The notes under the pieces were generated by a model that saw only the letters and a program-made list of their open reading frames with translations, made no database searches and was not told the origin of the DNA. DNA of 64,000 bases, taken from an uncultured Clostridia bacterium. Its GTDB lineage: Bacteria > Bacillota > Clostridia > Oscillospirales > Acutalibacteraceae. This document shows positions 48,777 through 58,162 of this stretch, one piece after another; position 1 is the first letter of the stretch; the number at the start of each line of letters is the position of its first letter. Both the position numbers and the translations under genes were made by a program. The stretch is taken from NCBI GenBank assembly GCA_944376655.1, contig CALWDJ010000003.1, positions 1-64,000 of the forward strand. The letters are read 5' to 3'.

Positions 48777-49475
48777 TTATAAAATCTCCGCCGCCCTGCG
48801 GGCACATTCAAGAATGAAATCGGAAAGCTCGGTTTGAGATGAGCAGTTCATTTCCCTGTAACTTTCCGCAGCGTCCGCTCCGGCATCGTCTGATATTCGT
48901 CTGACGCAGGCGAACGGAACAGAAGCGTATTCGCACACAAAAGCGACAGCCGCCGTTTCCATATCGCAGGACATGGCTCCGAATTCATCCTTTAAAAAGG
49001 CGCGTGTTTTATCGTCGCAGATAAAACGGTCACCGCTTACCGCGGTCCCCTGCTTTATATCGGGCATAAGACTTTTAACAAGCCCGTTTAATCTTTTATC
49101 AGATTTATAAGTATATGTCTGTCCGGGCTTTTCACAGGGCTTGTACCCGATCATTGTAAGGTCAAAATCGTGCTCGAGAAATTCTGTTCCCAAAAACATA
49201 TCTCCGCGTCTTACGCCGCTGATACCGCCTGAGAGTCCGTAATTAAACACGGCGCCGCAGCCGATATCGACAAGATGCACCGCCGCAGCCGCGGCGTTGA
49301 CCTTTCCTATCCCGCAGTGAACGGTGACAATCTGTGTAAAACCGTCCGTCATAAAAGACAGCTTTTCTCTTCTCAAAAAGGTTTCTTTAACATATTCGCC
49401 TTTTTTGATTTTCTCAGCGAGCAGGCGGAACTCATCGGTGTCAGCGACGATTATTCCTATTTTTTTTATTTCCAT
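48777..49475 (-). CDS. mtnN: 5'-methylthioadenosine/S-adenosylhomocysteine nucleosidase-like protein
   Basis: 232-aa nucleoside phosphorylase-fold enzyme. Signature parts are HCGIGKVNAAAAAVHLVD, FNYGLSGGISGVRRGD, the catalytic-region SCDMETAAVAFVC and RRISDDAG. Depurinates MTA and SAH; the SAH product feeds LuxS (15302-15769). Sequence is divergent in mid-domain, so specificity for MTA/SAH over other nucleosides is probable rather than certain. Confidence 0.85.
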   Translation of the reverse strand: MEIKKIGIIVADTDEFRLLAEKIKKGEYVKETFLRREKLSFMTDGFTQIVTVHCGIGKVNAAAAAVHLVDIGCGAVFNYGLSGGISGVRRGDMFLGTEFLEHDFDLTMIGYKPCEKPGQTYTYKSDKRLNGLVKSLMPDIKQGTAVSGDRFICDDKTRAFLKDEFGAMSCDMETAAVAFVCEYASVPFACVRRISDDAGADAAESYREMNCSSQTELSDFILECARRAAEIL

Positions 49476-49494
49476 ATTTTTTCACCCTGAAACT

Positions 49495-49521
49495 AAAAAA
49501 TAAGGGGCGGAAATCCGCCCC
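49495..49521 (-). terminator. Terminator after the zinc-ribbon gene
   Basis: Minus-strand stem GGGGCGGA / TCCGCCCC with a 2-base core loop, followed by TTATTTTTT, 20 bases after the gene. Confidence 0.85.
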
Positions 49522-49541
49522 GGATATATCATATAAAAGCT

Positions 49542-49928
49542 TTATTCGTCAGTGTTTTCGGCGTTTTCGTATGTGAGCTTCGCGCCGCATGAGTTACAGT
49601 AATTGGACGTATCATCAACCGCCGCGCCGCATTCAGGGCATATACGCTTATGCTTAATGCTGTTTATCTCGTTTTTAAGCGTGTTGATTTTTCCGATTTT
49701 TTCATTGATGGCATTTACTATCGCGGCTGCGCTTTCGTCGGTTTCCTTACCGCTTTTTATCTTTTTATAATAAAGTTCGCCGAGAGACTGAAAATCCTTT
49801 GCGAGCTTGCTTTCAATCGCCGCAATATCGAATTTCTGTTTCTGAACAGCCACCGCGTCACCGGTTTTTTTAGATGCAATGTCTATCGCTTCTTTAGCCT
49901 TTGAAACTACATCGTCAAGAAAATCCAT
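49542..49928 (-). CDS. Zinc-ribbon protein of unknown function
   Basis: 128 aa: an alpha-helical, charged N-terminal region (residues 1-85, coiled-coil-like) and a C-terminal double-CxxC zinc ribbon, CPECGAAVDDTSNYCNSCGAK. Similar small zinc-ribbon proteins are common in Firmicutes with no assigned role. Monocistronic between two intergenic gaps, ended by a strong terminator. Confidence 0.85.
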   Translation of the reverse strand: MDFLDDVVSKAKEAIDIASKKTGDAVAVQKQKFDIAAIESKLAKDFQSLGELYYKKIKSGKETDESAAAIVNAINEKIGKINTLKNEINSIKHKRICPECGAAVDDTSNYCNSCGAKLTYENAENTDE

Positions 49929-49992
49929 TGCAGATACCTCCGTCTTCTTTTTTTATATTTTAACATAAATCCTCATTTTTTTCAAGCAAAAG

Positions 49993-50922
49993 TCAGTTAT
50001 ACTTTCCCTCGCCGATAAATTCGCGTATCAGCGAGTTATGCGGTATAAGCGCCTCGTCAAGCGGAACAAATTTACGTACCGCTTCGGCGGTTTTTAGAAA
50101 ATAATCGCGGCAATCGGTTATATTTTGAGTCTCGTCGCATAAAGCGCAGAAATCGTTTCTGTATAGACACGGCTCATATATGTGCAGTGTTTTTATAAGC
50201 ACGTCCGCAGTGTCCTTGAAGCAATAAAGATATTTCTTTTCTCCCTCAACAACGCCCTTCCACAGCGCCAGCGTCTCGTTTACCGAAGAACCCCTGAAGA
50301 TACGGTCGCGCAGAACCCTGCGCATCAGCCGTATCTGGCGGCTTGTAAGCAAAACATCACCGTTGTCATCAAAGACTGAACGGTTGACGCTTATATACGC
50401 CTTGAAAATATTTTTCCGAGGGACAAGGTCTGTTATAACCGGATTAAGGGCGTGCAGTCCCTCCACGATAACTATTCCCCTTCCCGATATATCAATGCTC
50501 CTCGCGGAAAGGATGCGGCGCTTTTCGGCAAAATTATACTTCGGCAGTTCGGTTCTGCCGGTATTTATTATCTCGCCGAAGCATTTTTTCATAAGAGCCT
50601 TATCAAGTGCGTTTACCGACTCAATATCATATTTCCCGTCTTCCGTAAGCGGAAGCTGCTCAGTCGGAAGATAAAAGTCGTCGAGAGAGACAACCTCGGT
50701 TTGTTCTCCGAGTTTTTGTAGCTTTTCCGAAAGTATATGTGCTGTTGTGGTCTTTCCGGACGCGGACGGTCCGGCAATGGCGACTATTTTAAGCGAATCG
50801 TCGTCCGCGATTCGCTGCGCCGTTTCCGTTATTTCACGGTCATAATGATTTTCGGCCTTTTCTACCAGACCGGCAGGGTCATTCAGCGCGTATTCATTTA
50901 TTGTCTGCAGAGTACTTTTCAT
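49993..50922 (-). CDS. Uridine kinase/phosphoribulokinase-family nucleoside kinase
   Basis: 309-aa P-loop kinase: AIAGPSASGKTTTAHILSEK, LDDFYLPTEQLP and GIVIVEGLHALNP. Relatives in Clostridia often carry an extra N-terminal TGS-like half (about 550 aa total); this one is the short form. The start overlaps the 3' end of hemZ by 29 bases and lacks a strong ribosome binding site. Substrate probably uridine/cytidine, by family only. Confidence 0.85.
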   Translation of the reverse strand: MKSTLQTINEYALNDPAGLVEKAENHYDREITETAQRIADDDSLKIVAIAGPSASGKTTTAHILSEKLQKLGEQTEVVSLDDFYLPTEQLPLTEDGKYDIESVNALDKALMKKCFGEIINTGRTELPKYNFAEKRRILSARSIDISGRGIVIVEGLHALNPVITDLVPRKNIFKAYISVNRSVFDDNGDVLLTSRQIRLMRRVLRDRIFRGSSVNETLALWKGVVEGEKKYLYCFKDTADVLIKTLHIYEPCLYRNDFCALCDETQNITDCRDYFLKTAEAVRKFVPLDEALIPHNSLIREFIGEGKYN

Positions 50923-52372
50923 AAAATTCAGTTATTCCGTCCTTTTTCGCAAGTATTTCACCGAACCGGCTAATATATTCATATGGATATTTGTAGTTAA
51001 AAATTCGTTCGATATAATCTCCGTTCGGTTCTCTCAGCTTTGTAACGGCAGACGCACCGCACGCAAGCACCGAATGAGTCTCGTCCATAGTGAAAACGTT
51101 ATAAAGACATTCAGAGCCTCTTTTCGAGTATCCCACATTTTCAAGATTGCCAACCGTTTTGCTCTGACGGTACATATAATACGGGAATATTCCGGCCTCC
51201 GTAAGGGTTTTTTTCGCGTATTCAACCATCATATCCGCTGTTTTGCCTGCCTGAGCTTCGGGGAACTCACCGTTTATGTTAAGGGTTGATGCCCTTTTCA
51301 TAGCGAGGGAATGTACCGTAACGCTTTCCGGTTCCAGCTTTAAAACACGGCTTAAAGTATCTTTAAAGCTCACATAATCGTCTCCGGGAAGTCCGGCAAT
51401 CAAATCGGTATTTATGTTGTCAAATCCGCATTTTCTCGCAAGCATAAAGGCTTTTACGGTATCCTCTGACGTGTGCCGCCTGCCTATTCTCTCGAGAACC
51501 CTGTCATTCATTGTCTGCGGATTTATGCTTATTCTCGTGGCTCCGAGTGATTTTATAGCTTTGAGCTTATCCTCCGTCACGGTATCGGGTCTACCCGCCT
51601 CTACGGTATATTCCCTTAAATGCGATAAATCAAAATTATCGGAAACTGCCGACATAACAGAGGAAAGCTGAGCGGCGGTAAGCGACGTAGGTGTTCCCCC
51701 GCCTATGTAAACCGTCTCAAGCCTTAAACCGAGCAATGATGATATCCCGGCGGTTTTTTCTATTTCCCGTACAAGCAAATCAACATACCGCGGTATAAGT
51801 CCCTTTGCCTGCTCTACCGAATGGGATACAAACGAGCAGTACGAGCACCTTGACGGGCAGAACGGCACCGAAATATAAAGACTGAAGGAATCGGGAAGCG
51901 AAAGCCCGGTTATACGTTTTTCAGAAGTGACCGTTTCACGGCATAAAGAAATTTTGCTTTCGTCCGCCAAAAGTGCGTTTTTGAACCAATCGGCGGCTTT
52001 TTCGTCACCGTATGCGGCGGAAAGTCTTGAAAACAGCTTCGCCGGACGCACACCGGTTAAAATCCCCCATTTAGGGATATAGCCGGAAGCCTCGGTAAAG
52101 CACCTGTAAAGCGCAACCGCGAGCAGTCTCTCGCACTCGTTTTCGTAATCGCTGTCTGTATCGGAAAGCGTTTCCTCCGCAGAATAGGTTTTGCCGTAAA
52201 TATTCAAAACGGCGGAGAGCACGGTTTTCTCGCCCTTTTCAAGGCGTGTGACCGCTGTTCCGTCACCGTAAAAAGGCTCATCGGAAAACTCCACCTTCTC
52301 AAACGGAAGAAAAATCCTTATAAGCTTTTCAAGTTCGTATTTAAAGGAATGATTTATAAGACAGAGCTTCAT
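50894..52372 (-). CDS. hemZ: Coproporphyrinogen III oxidase-like radical SAM enzyme HemZ
   Basis: 492-aa oxygen-independent coproporphyrinogen dehydrogenase relative. The radical SAM motif is VPFCPSRCSYCSF, followed by VYIGGGTPTSLTAAQL, INPQTMNDRVLERIGRRHT and DLIAGLPGDD. ATG at 52372 is used; a GTG at 52381 overlaps the upstream gene. No other haem genes are nearby, and many anaerobes carry HemZ without haem synthesis, so the actual role is open. Confidence 0.88.
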   Translation of the reverse strand: MKLCLINHSFKYELEKLIRIFLPFEKVEFSDEPFYGDGTAVTRLEKGEKTVLSAVLNIYGKTYSAEETLSDTDSDYENECERLLAVALYRCFTEASGYIPKWGILTGVRPAKLFSRLSAAYGDEKAADWFKNALLADESKISLCRETVTSEKRITGLSLPDSFSLYISVPFCPSRCSYCSFVSHSVEQAKGLIPRYVDLLVREIEKTAGISSLLGLRLETVYIGGGTPTSLTAAQLSSVMSAVSDNFDLSHLREYTVEAGRPDTVTEDKLKAIKSLGATRISINPQTMNDRVLERIGRRHTSEDTVKAFMLARKCGFDNINTDLIAGLPGDDYVSFKDTLSRVLKLEPESVTVHSLAMKRASTLNINGEFPEAQAGKTADMMVEYAKKTLTEAGIFPYYMYRQSKTVGNLENVGYSKRGSECLYNVFTMDETHSVLACGASAVTKLREPNGDYIERIFNYKYPYEYISRFGEILAKKDGITEFYEKYSADNK

Positions 52373-52374
52373 TT

Positions 52375-52986
52375 TTACCACACAAACATATTGTTTTCTC
52401 TTTCACGCGATATAGTCGTAAAATCCCCGTGACCGGGATAAACCTTAACGTCACCCGGAAGCAGCATAAGCCTTCTGAGTGATTTTTTAAGTGCTTTCAT
52501 GTCCCCGCCCGGAAAATCGGTGCGTCCTGCGGAGCTTTCAAAAAGCGTGTCACCTGAAAAAAGACAGTCCTCTGTATAATAGCATACACCGCCTACCGTA
52601 TGTCCCGGCGTATGTATAACGCGGAATTTAATGTCCCCCACCGAAAAATCATCGCCGTTTTTAAAGGTTATATCCGCTTCAAACGGAGGAATATCCGAGT
52701 GGAAACAGTCGGCAAGGTTAAGCGTTTTATCCGAAAGCGCCGGGGCATCTTCCTCGCCTATCGCTATTTTAACTCCGGTTTTTTCTCGCAGATCCGCTGC
52801 GCCACCTATATGGTCAAAATGCGCGTGCGTAAGCAGGATAAGGCGCTCCTTATCGCTGTTCTGATCAAGAAAATCATATGTTCCTTCTCTTATAAAGCCG
52901 GGATCAATCACAACTGCCGCTTTTTGTGTGCTTACAAGATAACAGTTTGTTTTGATAAGTCCCAAATGCAAAACTTTAATTTCCAT
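52375..52986 (-). CDS. Metallo-beta-lactamase-fold hydrolase
   Basis: 203-aa glyoxalase II-like enzyme. Metal motifs are LTHAHFDHIGGAADL (HxHxDH), HTPGHTVGGVCYY, LFSGDTLFESSAGRTD and YPGHGDFTT. Substrate is unknown; a thioesterase role is plausible by family. It overlaps dtd by 11 bases at its start and nearly touches hemZ. Confidence 0.9.
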   Translation of the reverse strand: MEIKVLHLGLIKTNCYLVSTQKAAVVIDPGFIREGTYDFLDQNSDKERLILLTHAHFDHIGGAADLREKTGVKIAIGEEDAPALSDKTLNLADCFHSDIPPFEADITFKNGDDFSVGDIKFRVIHTPGHTVGGVCYYTEDCLFSGDTLFESSAGRTDFPGGDMKALKKSLRRLMLLPGDVKVYPGHGDFTTISRERENNMFVW

Positions 52987-53440
52987 TTTTTCTCCATATC
53001 ACGGTATCAAAAAGTATTGTCACCGGTCCGTCGTTTACGAGCGAAACCTTCATATCGGCGCCGAAGATGCCTGTCGCCACCTTCCTGACGCCGAGCTTTT
53101 CAAGCTCTTTGCAGTAGATTTCATACAATTCCTTTGCCTTTTCAGGCTCTAAAGCGCCGGTAAATGACGGGCGGTTTCCTTTTTTAACATCGGCGCACAG
53201 TGTGAACTGCGAAACCGCCAGAATTTCCCCGCCTACATCGGCGATGGATCTATTCATTTTTCCGTCACTGTCTGAAAAGACCCTCAGGCTCGCGGTTTTT
53301 TTAGCGAGTATCAACGCGTCATCGGCGGTATCGCCCTGAGCGGCTCCGACAAGCACGAGAAAGCCGTTTTTGCAGCTTCCCGTTTCAATGCCGTCAACAG
53401 TCACACTGGCATTTTCCACCCTCTGAATAACAGCTTTCAT
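52976..53440 (-). CDS. dtd: D-aminoacyl-tRNA deacylase
   Basis: Removes D-amino acids from tRNA. The 154 aa begin MKAVIQRVENASVTVDG and contain SQFTLCADVKKGNRPSF and GIFGADMKVSLVNDGPVT, the catalytic cross-dimer Gly-cisPro region. Start overlaps the relA stop by one base. Confidence 0.97.
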   Translation of the reverse strand: MKAVIQRVENASVTVDGIETGSCKNGFLVLVGAAQGDTADDALILAKKTASLRVFSDSDGKMNRSIADVGGEILAVSQFTLCADVKKGNRPSFTGALEPEKAKELYEIYCKELEKLGVRKVATGIFGADMKVSLVNDGPVTILFDTVIWRKNGN

Positions 53441-55635
53441 TACTGGTTTATCCTTTCCACACTGAATACGCCGTTAACCTTTTCAAGCTTTGAAATAATG
53501 CTTTTAAGGTGCTCGACGCTTTCCGCGGAAACACTCATCACAACTATACAGTTTCCGCTCTTTGTCTGTCTGGCGTTTACTCCGTGAACCGGAACACGCA
53601 TATTGTATACCGAGTTCATAATATCAAGCAGCAGCCCGTCACGGTCTATCGCCGCAATCTGAAGCGTTGAAACGAAAGCGTCTGATTTTGTACCGTCCCA
53701 ATGGGCGGCAATCCAGCGTTCGGGCTCGGCAGAATCCGCGATATTCACAGGTACATTCGGACAGTCGCGCTTATGGATTGAAACACCGTGTCCTCTCGTT
53801 ATAAAACCGATTATATCGTCGCCCGGAAGCGGGGCGCAGCATTTTGAGAGCTTTACAAGACAGTTATCTATTCCTTCCACTATTACGCCGTCAGACGATT
53901 TTGTACGGCGCTTTTCGGGTATCGCGGTTATAACGTTTTGCGGCGAAGAAGCGGAAATGCGTTTCGAATAGTCCTCCTTGATTCGGGGCATTATCCTTGA
54001 AAGCAGCACTCCGCCGTAGCCGATAGCTGCGTAAAACTCATCGGCGCCGGAAAATCTCAGCTTCTTGGCAATTTCCTCAATAAAATCATTATAATCATCT
54101 TCTGAAAGGTCAATGCCCGCGCGTCGAAATTCCTTTTCAATTTCCAGCTTGCCCGCGGCGATATTCTCAGTCCGCTTTTCTTTCTTGAACCATGAGCGTA
54201 TTTTTGACTTTGCCTGTGAGGTAACCGCAATATTCAGCCAGTCGCGGCTGGGGCCGTGACCCGGCTGATTTGTAGTCAGAATCTCAATTACCTCTCCGGT
54301 CTTAACCTCGTGATTTATAGGAACGATTTTTCCGTCAACCTTGGCGCCTATCATTCGCGTTCCCACTGCCGAATGAATGGCAAAGGCGAAATCCACAACA
54401 GTAGAGCCTACCGGAAGATTTATTACATCTCCCTTAGGAGTCACCGCAAAAACATCCTCCTGCGACAAATCAACCTTAATGCTTCTGACAAGATCGGAAA
54501 CATCGGTTGAGTTGGCCTGGGAGTCGAGTATCTGTCTTATCCACGCGAGGCGGTCTTCCATTCTGCGGTTGTTTTCGGTTATGCCCTCCTTGTATTTCCA
54601 GTGAGCCGCTATACCGAACTCCGCAGTATGGTGCATATCGAATGTGCGTATCTGTATCTCAAAAGGTATGCCCGCGCGGCTGATTACCGTGGTATGAAGC
54701 GACTGGTACATATTAGGCTTAGGCGTTGAGATATAGTCCTTGAACCTGTTAGGTATCGGTCTGAACATATCGTGCATTATGCCGAGGATATTGTAGCAGT
54801 TCGCGACCGTGTCGGTTATTATCCTGATCGCGTAAATATCGTATATTTCATCAAAATCCTTGCCCTGAACATACATTTTGCGGTATATTCCGTGAATCGA
54901 CTTTATGCGTCCCTGAAAAGCCATTTCCACACCCGGCATAGCTTCGTGCAGACGTTCCTCGATACGCTGCTTTATTTCCTCAAGTATCTGCTCTCTGTGC
55001 TGCTTTCTGAGCATAAGCAAATCTTCTATTTCCTTATAGGCCACCGGATCAAGGTGCTTTATAGCGAGATCCTCAAGCTCCTCTTTTACGGGACGGATAC
55101 CGAGTCTGTGCGCTATCGGAGCGTAAATTTCAAGCGTTTCAAGCGATTTGTCTCGCTGCTTCTGCTCAGGCATAGCGTCTATTGTGCGCATATTGTGCAG
55201 ACGGTCGGCTAATTTTATAATAATAACCCTTATGTCCTGACCCATCGCGATAAGCATTTTTCTCAGGCTCTCCGCCTGCTGCTGCTCCTTTGTAGAAAAG
55301 TTCAGCTTGCCTATTTTTGTAACGCCGTCAACAAGTAAAGCGACTTCGTCACCGAATTCGCGCTTGATATCGTCAATCGTGCTGTCGGTATCCTCCACAA
55401 CGTCATGAAGAAGCGCCGCGGCTATCGATTCACTGTCCATTCCGAGCGAAACAATAATCGAAGCAACATTAAACGGGTGAATATAATATTCCTCGTTTGT
55501 ATAACGCTTCTGGCCGCGGTGCATTTCAACGCAGTACTCAAACGCTTTTTTGATAAGGTCCGTGTTGTAGGTGCCGCCGAAATCGCGCATCTGCTTTTCG
55601 AGCTTTTCGTAATTTTTCTGCTGCTCCGCGTTCAT
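53440..55635 (-). CDS. relA: Bifunctional (p)ppGpp synthetase/hydrolase
   Basis: Stringent-response Rel, 731 aa. The HD hydrolase carries ALLHDVVEDTDST and ADRLHNMRTI. The synthetase domain carries GRIKSIHGIYRKM, DIYAIRIITD and PKPNMYQSLHT. TGS (FAVTPKGDVINLPVGSTVVD), a CC domain (LSKCCAPLPGDDI) and a C-terminal ACT domain follow. The HD motifs are intact, so both activities are expected. Overlaps recJ by four bases. Confidence 0.97.
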   Translation of the reverse strand: MNAEQQKNYEKLEKQMRDFGGTYNTDLIKKAFEYCVEMHRGQKRYTNEEYYIHPFNVASIIVSLGMDSESIAAALLHDVVEDTDSTIDDIKREFGDEVALLVDGVTKIGKLNFSTKEQQQAESLRKMLIAMGQDIRVIIIKLADRLHNMRTIDAMPEQKQRDKSLETLEIYAPIAHRLGIRPVKEELEDLAIKHLDPVAYKEIEDLLMLRKQHREQILEEIKQRIEERLHEAMPGVEMAFQGRIKSIHGIYRKMYVQGKDFDEIYDIYAIRIITDTVANCYNILGIMHDMFRPIPNRFKDYISTPKPNMYQSLHTTVISRAGIPFEIQIRTFDMHHTAEFGIAAHWKYKEGITENNRRMEDRLAWIRQILDSQANSTDVSDLVRSIKVDLSQEDVFAVTPKGDVINLPVGSTVVDFAFAIHSAVGTRMIGAKVDGKIVPINHEVKTGEVIEILTTNQPGHGPSRDWLNIAVTSQAKSKIRSWFKKEKRTENIAAGKLEIEKEFRRAGIDLSEDDYNDFIEEIAKKLRFSGADEFYAAIGYGGVLLSRIMPRIKEDYSKRISASSPQNVITAIPEKRRTKSSDGVIVEGIDNCLVKLSKCCAPLPGDDIIGFITRGHGVSIHKRDCPNVPVNIADSAEPERWIAAHWDGTKSDAFVSTLQIAAIDRDGLLLDIMNSVYNMRVPVHGVNARQTKSGNCIVVMSVSAESVEHLKSIISKLEKVNGVFSVERINQ

Positions 55636-57650
55636 TGTTTTCCGCTCCTTTCAAGTAAATTTCTGTAAACGGCAGAGTTGGCAAGCTCCGTGCGCCTGCC
55701 TGCTCCGGTTATTTTGTAAAAGCCGGCGCCGTCCTTTTGTATTAAACCGAGTTCTGAAAGAACCATGAGTGATATTTCACATTTTGCGTATCCTACCGTA
55801 TTGAGCGTAAGATATTTTATTCTCTCGCCTGTGACAGGCTTTGAAGCTATAAGCCGGTATACAGAGCCTGTTTCCTCACGGGACGGGAGAAGCTGTTCGG
55901 CATCAACCTGTCTGCCTGCCATATAATCGTTAAAGCAGGAAATTTCACCGAAAAGCCGGACATCGTCCGTTCCGTTCATACGAAGTGCCTTTACCTGTAC
56001 GGAAAGACGCGTTTCCCCGTTATATATATCCGAGCTTACCGTTACCGCGAGATCAAGCAGGTCTCCGCACTCAAAGCAGAACTGCTCTGCAGTAACACCG
56101 AAAAGCAAAGCCTGAAACGAATTGTCTCCCTTTGAGAAAATCAGTCTTAAATGCTTGCCGCCGCCTATCGGGTTTATGCGTTCGAGCTTAACCCCGAAAA
56201 CACCGAAAAGCGGACTCGGATTGCCCTGACCAAACGGTTCAAGCTCTTTAAGCGCCTCCGCCAGCTCTACTGTAAGACCGGACGGATTAAGTTTGCAGTC
56301 GAGCTTTAAAACAGGCGGAACAAAATCGCACCCTGACGCGTACTCATTTATTTTTTCCCTGAAGGCAGGTATATTATCTGAAGAAAGACTTATTCCCGCC
56401 GCGAGCTCATGACCGCCGAACTTTGAAAGCGTATCGGAAGCCGCGTTAATAGCGTCATAGAGCGAAAATCCCTCAATGCTTCTCCCCGAGCCCGAAGCGG
56501 CGTTGCCGTTTCTTGATATCACTATCGACGGACAGCCGTAACGCTCGGTTATGCGTGACGCCACTATCCCGAGTACACCGTTATGCCAGCCTTCTCCGTC
56601 AACAACTATTACCCTGTCGTAAAAATAACCTTTTTTCTCTATTTCAGCCGAAGCCTCGGCAAATATTTCCTTTTCAATACGCTGACGCTCGCTGTTGTCG
56701 TCATCAATTTCGTTCGCAATTCCGAGAGCGTTGAGCATATTATCGCTGAGCAGAAGCTCAACCGCTCTTGCGGCGCTGCCCATTCTTCCGGCGGCATTGA
56801 TGCGCGGAGCAATTCCGAAAGCAATTCTGCCTGCCGAAATATTCTCGCGCTGAATAGCCGCAACGCTCATAAGCGCCGAAAAGCCTGTCAGAGGAGACTG
56901 CTTCAGCTTTTCAATACCGTATTTTACAATAGCGCGGTTCTCGTATATAAGCGGCATAACGTCAGCCGTAAGCGCCACACTCAGCAAATCGGAGTAATAA
57001 GGCAAAAGCTCCTCAGGCTCGCGCTCCTCCAAAACACAAATCAGCTTGAAAGCGACTTCGGCGCCGCATATTTCCTTAAATTCCGAGCGGCAGTCCGCCC
57101 TGTGAGGGTCAACAACGGCATCGGCTTGGGGCAGAGTTTCTATAGGAAGATGATGGTCGGTAACCACGACCGACATACCGAGTTCCTTTGCCCGTTTTAT
57201 TTCATTATGGCAGGCAATACCGTTATCCACCGTTATAAGCAGCTTTACTCCCTCTCCGGCGAGTTTTTCCACTGCGCCGGTATTCATGCCGTAGCCCTCG
57301 TCAAAACGGTCAGGTATATAATATACGCAGTCAGCTCCCCTGCTTTTGAGGTAGCTGAACATCAGAACGGTAGAGGTAATACCGTCGCAGTCATAATCGC
57401 CGTATACCGCAATTCTGCTTCCGTCTTCAATATATGAATTTATAATATCTGCGGCCTTTTCTATATCGACGAGGTTCCGCGGGTCGTCGAAGCATGGCTC
57501 GTCGGACAAAAACTCCTCAAGAGAAGCCGGGTCTGTATATCCGCGCGCGGAAGCGATAAGCGCAACTATCGGGTCAATATCACATTCTACGGCAAGCTCT
57601 TTCGCCAGCATTTTATTAAAACCGGCAATCTGCCATTTTTTCATACCCAT
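55632..57650 (-). CDS. recJ: Single-strand DNA exonuclease RecJ
   Basis: 5'-3' ssDNA exonuclease in recombination and repair. The 672 aa hold DHH motifs: VYGDYDCDGITST, ITVDNGI, VTDHHLP and the DHHA1 region VIVVDGEGWHNGVLGIVASR with SGSGRS. ATG at 57650 has AGGAGG eight bases upstream. It starts the recJ-relA-dtd transcript and is the last intact housekeeping gene before the accessory region. Confidence 0.96.
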   Translation of the reverse strand: MGMKKWQIAGFNKMLAKELAVECDIDPIVALIASARGYTDPASLEEFLSDEPCFDDPRNLVDIEKAADIINSYIEDGSRIAVYGDYDCDGITSTVLMFSYLKSRGADCVYYIPDRFDEGYGMNTGAVEKLAGEGVKLLITVDNGIACHNEIKRAKELGMSVVVTDHHLPIETLPQADAVVDPHRADCRSEFKEICGAEVAFKLICVLEEREPEELLPYYSDLLSVALTADVMPLIYENRAIVKYGIEKLKQSPLTGFSALMSVAAIQRENISAGRIAFGIAPRINAAGRMGSAARAVELLLSDNMLNALGIANEIDDDNSERQRIEKEIFAEASAEIEKKGYFYDRVIVVDGEGWHNGVLGIVASRITERYGCPSIVISRNGNAASGSGRSIEGFSLYDAINAASDTLSKFGGHELAAGISLSSDNIPAFREKINEYASGCDFVPPVLKLDCKLNPSGLTVELAEALKELEPFGQGNPSPLFGVFGVKLERINPIGGGKHLRLIFSKGDNSFQALLFGVTAEQFCFECGDLLDLAVTVSSDIYNGETRLSVQVKALRMNGTDDVRLFGEISCFNDYMAGRQVDAEQLLPSREETGSVYRLIASKPVTGERIKYLTLNTVGYAKCEISLMVLSELGLIQKDGAGFYKITGAGRRTELANSAVYRNLLERSGKQ

Positions 57651-57772
57651 ACGCTTCGCCTCCTTTTTTGCTTATACAGTGATTATTTTACCACCGCAGC
57701 CGTTTTTTTTCAACTTTTTTATTTTTGAATGTCATCAAATTTATACTTGTTTTTTGTATATACAAAATTTAA

Positions 57773-57797
57773 AGCGCCGATTTTATTTTACGGCGCT
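57773..57797 (-). terminator. Terminator downstream of cotJC
   Basis: Minus-strand stem AGCGCCG / CGGCGCT with an 11-nt loop, followed by TTAAATTTTG, 34 bases after the cotJC stop codon. Confidence 0.7.
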
Positions 57798-57830
57798 CTC
57801 TCATAAACGGATTAAATTTATTTCAGAACA

Positions 57831-58034
57831 TTATTTTTTCATATTCCTGCGGTCAAAGCCGGGATTGAAAGCATAAAAATTCTTGCAGTCAAGACGGTCT
57901 GTCGTAAGCCGCAGTGCTTCGCCGAAGCGCTGATAGTGGACTATTTCCCTCGCCCTTAAAAATTTCAGCGGCTCAATAATATCAGGATCATCAATAAGCC
58001 TCAGAAGATTATCGTAAGTCACTCTTGCCTTCTG
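57831..58034 (-). pseudogene. cotJC: cotJC segment 3 (C-terminal 67 codons), separated by element E1
   Basis: C-terminal part of a manganese-catalase-family spore coat protein. It starts at QKARVTYDNLLRL and includes the metal-site helix REIVHYQRFGEAL, ending FNPGFDRRNMKK and a normal stop. It has no start codon or ribosome binding site of its own; the frame continues into E1 (58040-58103) with unrelated sequence. The preceding 76 codons lie 4.76 kb away at 62798-63025, in frame after excision. It may be a gene rebuilt by recombination rather than a dead one. Confidence 0.9.
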
Positions 58035-58061
58035 CTCTGGTACGATTATAAATGCACAACC
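58035..58061 (-). other. E1 attachment site, left end (attL half)
   Basis: Minus strand: element arm GGTTGTGCATTTATAATCG then TACC, followed by core AGAG (58035-58038) and then cotJC segment 3. The arm is a 23-bp inverted match (17 of 23) to the arm at the other end of E1. Confidence 0.85.
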
Positions 58062-58162
58062 GATCCCGAAACCCCTTGATTTTACTGGCTTTTTCGTTGG
58101 CACTTGCCTTTTCTGCCTACATTGTTAAAAGAACAACATCGGTTAAAATTTGTGCAAAATGA

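Noticed and set aside
58040..58103. ATG at 58103 as the start of a short CotJC-like protein
   Set aside because: The first 23 codons are inside the E1 attachment arm and its flank, there is no ribosome binding site, and the conserved part begins exactly at the core.
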